Shown here one piece after another: positions 8,383 through 12,978 of a stretch of DNA of 12,978 nt. The translations under genes were made by a program, and so were the position numbers. Origin of the DNA: an uncultured Clostridia bacterium (GTDB lineage: Bacteria > Bacillota > Clostridia > Christensenellales > Borkfalkiaceae); the NCBI GenBank assembly GCA_947589335.1, contig CANPZH010000034.1, positions 1-12,978 on the forward strand, written 5' to 3'. The notes beneath the pieces were generated by a model. It worked only from the letters and a program-made list of their open reading frames with translations. It was not told the origin of the DNA and searched no databases. Position 1 is the stretch's first letter. Each line of letters starts with the position of its first letter.

Positions 8383-9297
8383 GTGAAAGTTTTTTGGAAA
8401 AAGTATTCCGGCGTCTGCCTCGCCTTCGCGCTCGCCGCCGCGTCCTTTCTCGCCGTCTGCCTGATCCCCGCGGAAAAGGGGGAGGATGAGGCGGAAAAGA
8501 GGGTCATCAGGGTCTGGAACGTCGATACCTTCGAGGGAGGCAAGGGCTCCCGCACGGCCTTTCTGAAGGCGGCGGCAAGGAGGGCGGAGAAGGGGCGGGA
8601 GGGCGTTTACTACCTCGTCTCCTCCTACACGGCGGAGGGAGCGGAGGAGGCGTTCCGCGCGGGGGATGCTCCCGACGCGATCTCCTTCGGCATCGGGCTG
8701 TCGGTCTTTGCGGAGCGCTCTCTTCCGCTGCCCCATTCCTTTTCGGGCGGGGAGATAGGGGGAGAGACGCGCGCCTATCCGTGGTGCCGCGGCGGCTACT
8801 TCCTCTTCTCTCCCGACGAAGACTTTGAAAGGGAGGGCAGAACGGCGATCTCTTCGGGGGGGAGCAATCTGCCCGAAGTCGCGGCGAGCCTTTCGGGGAT
8901 CTCGGGGGAGGCGCTGCCCGCGCTCTCCGCCTATACCGCCTTTCTCGGGGGGAAGTTCCGCTATCTTCTTGGGACGCAGCGGGATCTCTGCCGCTTCCGC
9001 GCGCGGGGCGTCTCCGTCTGCGCCCGTCCGCTCTCCGCCTATTGCGATCTCTACCAATATTATTCGGTCCTCTCGGCGGAGAGGCGGGAAGACTGCCTCG
9101 CCCTCCTTGAGGAGCTGCTCTCCGAGAGGACGCAGGCAGAGCTTGAAGAGATCGGGATGTACTCCGTCCGTCCGCCCGGAGAGGAGGGCATGCTGACGGC
9201 GGGGGTCTTTCTCTCGGCGGAGGCGCTCGGGCAGCTGCGCCTTGCCGCCGGGGAGAGCGGCGGAAAAAATCTCGGGAATTATCTGAAAACCGTTTGA
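8383..9297 (+). CDS. membrane-anchored protein resembling an extracellular solute-binding protein
   Basis: A 304-residue protein I cannot assign to a specific family. The N terminus (Lys residues, then a hydrophobic segment at about 10-27 ending LAVCLIP) is an export signal or membrane anchor; Cys26 is preceded by LAV, a poor lipobox. Right after it, VIRVWNVDTFEGGKGSRT resembles the opening of family 1 solute-binding proteins, and AGDAPDAISFG is also typical of them (a stretch where such proteins name a site as D-A-I). The rest is Ser/Leu-rich with many charged residues and no clear catalytic motif. No permease or ATPase genes lie beside it. The start is the GTG at 8383, required to keep the Lys residues before the hydrophobic segment, but no good ribosome binding site precedes it. 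The stop overlaps the murB promoter. It could be a remnant or a specialised lipoprotein-like member. Confidence 0.7.
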   Translation: MKVFWKKYSGVCLAFALAAASFLAVCLIPAEKGEDEAEKRVIRVWNVDTFEGGKGSRTAFLKAAARRAEKGREGVYYLVSSYTAEGAEEAFRAGDAPDAISFGIGLSVFAERSLPLPHSFSGGEIGGETRAYPWCRGGYFLFSPDEDFEREGRTAISSGGSNLPEVAASLSGISGEALPALSAYTAFLGGKFRYLLGTQRDLCRFRARGVSVCARPLSAYCDLYQYYSVLSAERREDCLALLEELLSERTQAELEEIGMYSVRPPGEEGMLTAGVFLSAEALGQLRLAAGESGGKNLGNYLKTV

Positions 9298-9322
9298 TAA
9301 AGCGGGCGAATTGTGGTAGAAT
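9294..9322 (+). promoter_or_regulatory. sigma-A promoter of the murB cluster
   Basis: TTGATA (9294-9299), exactly 17 bases, TAGAAT (9317-9322). The -35 box overlaps the TGA stop of the preceding gene. The AAGGAG site (9325-9330) lies almost on top of the predicted start of transcription, so the leader would be only about 10 bases. Confidence 0.65.
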
Positions 9323-9337
9323 GGAAGGAGCATTAAA

Positions 9338-10219
9338 ATGGAGGAGTTTTCGGGTCTTTTCAGCCGTTTTCCCCATCTGAAGCGCGAGAGGAATTTCTCG
9401 TTCGCGCGGCATACGACGATCGGCTGCGGGGGAGAAGCGGCGGTCGCCGTCTATCCCTCCTCGGCGGAGGAGACGGCGGAACTCCTCTCCCTGCTCGGGC
9501 GGGAGAAGATCCCGTTCTGCTTTCTCGGCGCGGGAGCGAACGTGCTCCCGCAGAGCGGATTCTTCGAGGGCGTCGTCGTGCGGTTTTCGGCGATGCGCGC
9601 CCTCCGTGCGGAGGGGGAACTTCTCTATGCGGAGGCAGGGACGGCGGGCGGCGCCCTCTGCCGCTTTGCGCGGGAGAGCGGGCTGAGCGGGTTCGAGCCC
9701 TTTACGGGGATCCCGATGACCGTCGGCGGCGGCGTCGCCATGAACGCGGGCGTCGCGGACGGGCACTTCTCCGACGTCGTGGAGCGGGTGACGGGCGTAG
9801 AGGACGGAAAGATCAGGATCTTCTCGGCGAAGGACTGCGCCTTTTCCGAGAAGGAGAGCGTCTTCCTGCAGGGGATCGCCGTCACGGGCGCCGTGCTGAG
9901 GGGAAGGCCGCTCCCTCCCGCCGCGATCGCGGAGAATACGGAAAGATACCGCGAAAAGCGGGCGCATCTGCCCCGCGGCAGGAGCATGGGCTGCACCTTC
10001 GTCAACCCCGAGGGGATGTCCGCGGGAAAGCTCATCGAGGCGTGCGGGCTCAAGGGGCTGAGGGTCGGCGGGGCGCGCGTCTCCGAGATCCATGCCAACT
10101 TCATCCTCAACGAGGGGGGAAGCGCCGAAGATGTCGGCGCGCTCATCGGGGCGGTGAAGCGGGAAGTACATAAAAGGACGGGGATCCTTCTCAGGGAAGA
10201 GATCAAAAGGATCCCGTGA
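9338..10219 (+). CDS. murB: UDP-N-acetylenolpyruvoylglucosamine reductase
   Basis: MurB uses NADPH and bound FAD to reduce UDP-GlcNAc-enolpyruvate to UDP-MurNAc, the second committed step of peptidoglycan precursor synthesis in the cytoplasm. The 293 residues fit the short (type II) form. The FAD-binding domain shows HTTIGCGGEA (25-34), LGAGANVL (63-70) and GIPMTVGGGVAMNAG (124-138); the C-terminal domain shows SAGKLIEACGLKGLRVGGARVSEIHANFI (from 228). Two usual active-site positions are changed: the catalytic Ser of the GS-x-F-x-N-P motif is Cys219 (GCTFVNP), and the YRxSxF element reads EKESVF (171-176), so Arg is Lys172. A C-terminal Glu (287 or 288) is retained. The ATG follows AAGGAG by 7 bases. 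It heads a tight run with the PHP gene (13-base gap) and whiA. Confidence 0.93.
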   Translation: MEEFSGLFSRFPHLKRERNFSFARHTTIGCGGEAAVAVYPSSAEETAELLSLLGREKIPFCFLGAGANVLPQSGFFEGVVVRFSAMRALRAEGELLYAEAGTAGGALCRFARESGLSGFEPFTGIPMTVGGGVAMNAGVADGHFSDVVERVTGVEDGKIRIFSAKDCAFSEKESVFLQGIAVTGAVLRGRPLPPAAIAENTERYREKRAHLPRGRSMGCTFVNPEGMSAGKLIEACGLKGLRVGGARVSEIHANFILNEGGSAEDVGALIGAVKREVHKRTGILLREEIKRIP

Positions 10220-10232
10220 AAAGACGGGAGCT

Positions 10233-11009
10233 ATGAAGCTGACGGCAGACTTTCATACGCATACGAACTATTCGGACGCGCGCCGGTGCACGGTGGACGC
10301 GCAGGTCTCGCGCGCCAAAGAACTGGGTCTCAAGGCGGTCGCGATCACCGATCACGGCTTCACCCACATCGGCTGGGGGATCCGACGCCGCGAGAAGGAG
10401 CGCTACATCGCCGAGATCAAGGCGGCGGAGAAAAAATACGGCATTCCCGTGCTCGTCGGGATCGAGGGCAACATCCTCGGGCGGGAGGGCACCTGCGATC
10501 TGACCGAAGAGGACTTTGCCGACTTCGACGTCTACCTCGCCGGCTACCACGTCTATACCCGCCACGAGCATCCGCGGGACGGTTGGAACGGCTTGCGGGG
10601 ATATTTATACCGCCATATGGGGGTGCGCCCGCCCGCAAGGCTCGTCAAGGAGCAGATGGAGGGGTATCTCAACGCGGTGAAGAGGAACCCGATCGACGTG
10701 CTCACCCACATCAACTTCGAGTGCTTTGCCGATCCCGTCGAGGTCGCAAAGTGCTGCCGCGACTACGGCACCTATGTGGAGATCAGCGGCAAGAAGACCC
10801 ACTTCACGGACGAGGAGCTGGAGAAGGTCGCAGCGACGGGCGTGAGGTTCGTCGTCAATTCGGACGCGCATTCTCCCGGGCGGATCGGGGATATCCGCAT
10901 CGCGGAGGAACAGATCCTGCGCGTGGGAGTGCCGCTCGACAGGATCGACAACATCGACGGGCGCATGCCGCGCTTCCGTCTGGCGGAATACCGGGAAAAA
11001 AAGCTATGA
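10233..11009 (+). CDS. PHP-domain metal-dependent hydrolase
   Basis: A 258-residue stand-alone PHP (polymerase and histidinol phosphatase) protein, probably a phosphoesterase with a trinuclear metal site; the substrate is not known. Metal-binding motifs are visible in order: DFHTHTNYSD (His8, His10), ITDHG (about 38-42), a Glu in GIEGN (about 73), a His in LAGYHVYTRHEH, THINFE, and the C-terminal NSDAHSP. All metal-ligand classes are present, so it should be active. This gene type commonly sits beside murB in clostridial genomes and is sometimes annotated as a histidinol phosphatase or YcdX-like. GGGAG lies 2 bases before the ATG. Its TGA overlaps the whiA ATG by 4 bases. Confidence 0.88.
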   Translation: MKLTADFHTHTNYSDARRCTVDAQVSRAKELGLKAVAITDHGFTHIGWGIRRREKERYIAEIKAAEKKYGIPVLVGIEGNILGREGTCDLTEEDFADFDVYLAGYHVYTRHEHPRDGWNGLRGYLYRHMGVRPPARLVKEQMEGYLNAVKRNPIDVLTHINFECFADPVEVAKCCRDYGTYVEISGKKTHFTDEELEKVAATGVRFVVNSDAHSPGRIGDIRIAEEQILRVGVPLDRIDNIDGRMPRFRLAEYREKKL

Positions 11010-11866
11010 GTTTTACGCGGGAGATCAAGCGGGACCTTCTGAAGACGGTCCCGAAGGAGCGGGAGGAGGGGTTCGCCCTCCTCGGCGCCATGCTGACCGC
11101 GGGAGGGGATCTGCGCGCGGACGGCTTCACCTTTACGAGCGAAGACGAGGACGTGTCGGCATACTTCATGACCCTCACGGAACAGCTCTTTCGCGCGCCC
11201 GCGGAGGTCGTCGGGGCGGAGAGAGATCCCAAGCGCGGACGGGACAAGCTCACCTTCTCCCATGCGGGGAGCACGGCGGAGCTTTTTGAGCCTCCCGAAA
11301 CGGAGGAGGCCGCCCGCGCCTTTCTGAAGGGGGCGTTCCTCGGCGGCGGGAGCTGTACGCTGCCGCATGCGGGCGCGAAGACGGGGTATCATCTCGAGGT
11401 CGTCTTCCCCGCGCGGGAGGATGCCGAGACCTTTTCGGACCTTCTCGACGGCATGCAGCTCATCGGGAACATCGTCGTGCGCGGCGAAAAATACGTCGTC
11501 TATCTCAAGAGCCGCGAGGCGATCTCCGACTTTCTCGCGGTCCTCGGGGCGTACGGCGCGCTTTCGACCCTCGAGACGGTGACCGCCGCCCGCGAGGAGA
11601 GCAACAACGAGAACCGGGTGAGCAACTGCTACCAGGGCAATGCCGACAAGGCGGCGATCGCGAGCGCGGGGCAGGTCGTCGCGATCGGGAAGCTCGCTTC
11701 GGAGGGGAGACTTGCGGCGCTTGCGGAGCCTCTCCGCACGGCGGCGCAGGCGAGGCTGGAGAATCCCGAGCTGTCCCTTGCGGAGCTCGCGGACCTCATC
11801 GGCGTCACGAAGAGCTGCCTCAACCACCGCATGCGCAAACTTTTGGAGCTGAGCCGCCGCAGCTGA
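11006..11866 (+). CDS. whiA: WhiA-type DNA-binding protein, short form
   Basis: WhiA is a DNA-binding protein that ties cell division and chromosome segregation together in Firmicutes and controls sporulation genes in Streptomyces. This copy has 286 residues against the usual 305-320. It starts with the family's MSFTREIKRDLL, has the LAGLIDADG-like signature FLKGAFLGGGSCTLP followed by YHLEVVF (106-134), the RVSNCYQGNADKAAIASAGQ segment (204-223), and ends in a helix-turn-helix (about 257-280, LSLAELADLIG then SCLNHRMRKLLEL). The missing length lies mainly in the N-terminal third, which also lacks the usual early Cys pair. The ATG at 11006 overlaps the stop of the PHP gene (ATGA), pointing to coupled translation. 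The usual partners rapZ and yvcK do not precede it. Confidence 0.9.
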   Translation: MSFTREIKRDLLKTVPKEREEGFALLGAMLTAGGDLRADGFTFTSEDEDVSAYFMTLTEQLFRAPAEVVGAERDPKRGRDKLTFSHAGSTAELFEPPETEEAARAFLKGAFLGGGSCTLPHAGAKTGYHLEVVFPAREDAETFSDLLDGMQLIGNIVVRGEKYVVYLKSREAISDFLAVLGAYGALSTLETVTAAREESNNENRVSNCYQGNADKAAIASAGQVVAIGKLASEGRLAALAEPLRTAAQARLENPELSLAELADLIGVTKSCLNHRMRKLLELSRRS

Positions 11867-11873
11867 GCGGCGG
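11854..11873. other. hairpin across the whiA stop codon
   Basis: CCGCCGC (11854-11860) pairs with GCGGCGG (11867-11873) around the loop AGCTGA that contains the stop. A smaller hairpin GCGGA/TCCGC follows (11881-11894). Neither has a T-run, so read-through into dnaE is expected; they may serve as an RNA processing or stability element. Confidence 0.35.
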
Positions 11874-11910
11874 GGGAGAAGCGGATCCTTCCGCGGGATT
11901 GGTGAGTGTT

Positions 11911-12978
11911 ATGACCGACTTTGTACATCTTCATCTTCACACCGAATACAGCCTGCTCGACGGCGCCGTCAAAGTGGACGAGCTCGTCGAACACTGCGAA
12001 AAGAACGGCATCGACACCGTCGCGGTGACCGACCACGGCAACATGTATGCCTCCCTCTACTTCGCCGAGGAGTGCAAGAAGCGGGGGATCAAATACATCA
12101 TCGGCTGCGAGTTCTACGTCGTGGACGATTACCGCGTGAAGGAGAGCCAGCATGCCGACCACCTCATTCTGCTCGCCAAGAACAAGGCGGGATACGTCAA
12201 CCTCGTCCAGATGGACTCCACCGCCTTCGTGGACGGCTATTACTATCGTCCCCGCATCGACTACAAGACGCTCAAGGACCATTCGGACGGCGTGATCTGC
12301 CTCTCCGCCTGCCTTGCGGGCAGGCTGCCCCGCCTCCTTTTGGCGGGAGACTACGAGGGCGCGAAGAAGTTCGTCCTCTCGATGAAGGAGATCTACGGCG
12401 AGGACTTCTATATCGAGATCCAGGACCACGAGATCCCCGAGCAGAAGCGGATCCTCCCCGACCTCGTGCGGCTCGCGGAGGAGACGGAGACCGAGCTCGT
12501 CGCGACGAACGACGTCCACTACCTGCACAAAGAGGACTGGGAGATGCAGGATGTGCTCATGTGCATCCAGATGAAGAAGACCCTCGACGATCCCGCCCGC
12601 ATGAAGATGGAGACGCACGAGTTCTACATGAAGTCGGGCGACGAGATGGCGGCGCTCTTTCCCACCCTCCCGCAGGCCATCCGCAACACCCGTGTCATCG
12701 CGGACAAGGTCTCCGACACGGATACCCCCTTCAACCTGAAGGCCAACGGTTCGCCCGTCTACGATAAGTCGCTGATCCCGCTCTACACGGCGGACGACGG
12801 CACGCCCTCGCCCGAATTTCTGACGAAGCTGACCTGGGAGCGGCTGCCGAAGCGCTATCCCGTCATCACCGACGAGATCAGGAAGCGGACGGAGTACGAG
12901 CTCGACGTCATCATCAAGATGGGCTTTGCCGACTACTTCCTCATCGTGTGGGACTATATAAATTGGTCGCGCGAGCAC
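11911..12978 (+). CDS. dnaE: DNA polymerase III alpha subunit (N-terminal part)
   Basis: The first 356 residues of DnaE, the replicative polymerase catalytic subunit of the DnaE class; the gene runs past the right edge. The visible part is the N-terminal PHP domain with HLHLHTEYSLLDG (6-18), VTDHGNMYA, CEFYV, the HLILLAKNKAGYVNL stretch and NDVHYL, followed by the start of the palm region (KMGFADYFLIVWDYI). The catalytic aspartates of the palm lie outside the window. Firmicutes usually have both DnaE and PolC; DnaE there acts in lagging-strand initiation. The ATG at 11911 follows GGTGAG at 4 bases, and the start matches the family's MTDFVHLHLHTEYS. It begins 44 bases after whiA, the usual clostridial order, and is probably cotranscribed. 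Confidence 0.96.
   Translation, partial: MTDFVHLHLHTEYSLLDGAVKVDELVEHCEKNGIDTVAVTDHGNMYASLYFAEECKKRGIKYIIGCEFYVVDDYRVKESQHADHLILLAKNKAGYVNLVQMDSTAFVDGYYYRPRIDYKTLKDHSDGVICLSACLAGRLPRLLLAGDYEGAKKFVLSMKEIYGEDFYIEIQDHEIPEQKRILPDLVRLAEETETELVATNDVHYLHKEDWEMQDVLMCIQMKKTLDDPARMKMETHEFYMKSGDEMAALFPTLPQAIRNTRVIADKVSDTDTPFNLKANGSPVYDKSLIPLYTADDGTPSPEFLTKLTWERLPKRYPVITDEIRKRTEYELDVIIKMGFADYFLIVWDYINWSREH

Noticed and set aside
11911..12978. Treating the terminal gene as a second stand-alone PHP phosphatase
   Set aside because: The length, the LHLHTEYSLLDG start and the continuation into polymerase sequence identify it as DnaE, whose PHP domain is its N-terminal part.

Overview
The window reads as high-GC chromosomal DNA from an anaerobic, fermentative low-taxon Firmicute (Clostridia-like, possibly of the gut Christensenellales type; this placement is inferred from gene content and order, not from a phylogeny). 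Supporting signs are a full-length AdhE, a clostridial-style [FeFe] hydrogenase of group B, a DUF1540 protein, the conserved Firmicutes order murB - PHP hydrolase - whiA - dnaE, strong AGGAGG-type ribosome binding sites and near-consensus sigma-A promoters in short AT-rich gaps. It looks like ordinary core and metabolic DNA; I see no phage, IS, CRISPR or defence island.

Layout. 1-385 (-): start of an NMT1/SsuA-type substrate-binding lipoprotein, divergent from valS. 500-3056 (+): valyl-tRNA synthetase whose coding frame is broken at about 671 by a loss of roughly 62 bases just after the HIGH motif; the rest of the gene is intact, so this is either a very recent lesion or an assembly error. 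3133-7399: a fermentation operon with its own promoter, adhE followed after 3 bases by a group B-type [FeFe] hydrogenase, closed by a strong hairpin. 7451-7938 (-): rplI with its own promoter and terminator. 8046-8201 (+): a small Cys-rich DUF1540 protein, divergent from rplI. 8202-8382: no gene, but several stacked hairpins. 8383-9297 (+): a membrane-anchored protein resembling part of an extracellular solute-binding protein. 9294-12978 (+): an envelope/replication cluster, murB - PHP hydrolase - whiA - dnaE (dnaE runs off the end).

How the genes fit together. AdhE uses acetyl-CoA to reoxidise NADH, making ethanol, and the hydrogenase next to it handles electrons as H2, so the pair is plausibly a redox-disposal unit. 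The murB-PHP-whiA-dnaE block follows a familiar clostridial neighbourhood, but rapZ and yvcK, which normally sit before whiA, are absent, and MurB shows substitutions at positions that are usually catalytic. No clearly new multi-gene system was found; the best leads are the valS lesion, the adhE-hydrogenase pairing with an unusual L1 motif, the MurB active-site changes, and the structured intergenic segment at 8215-8337.
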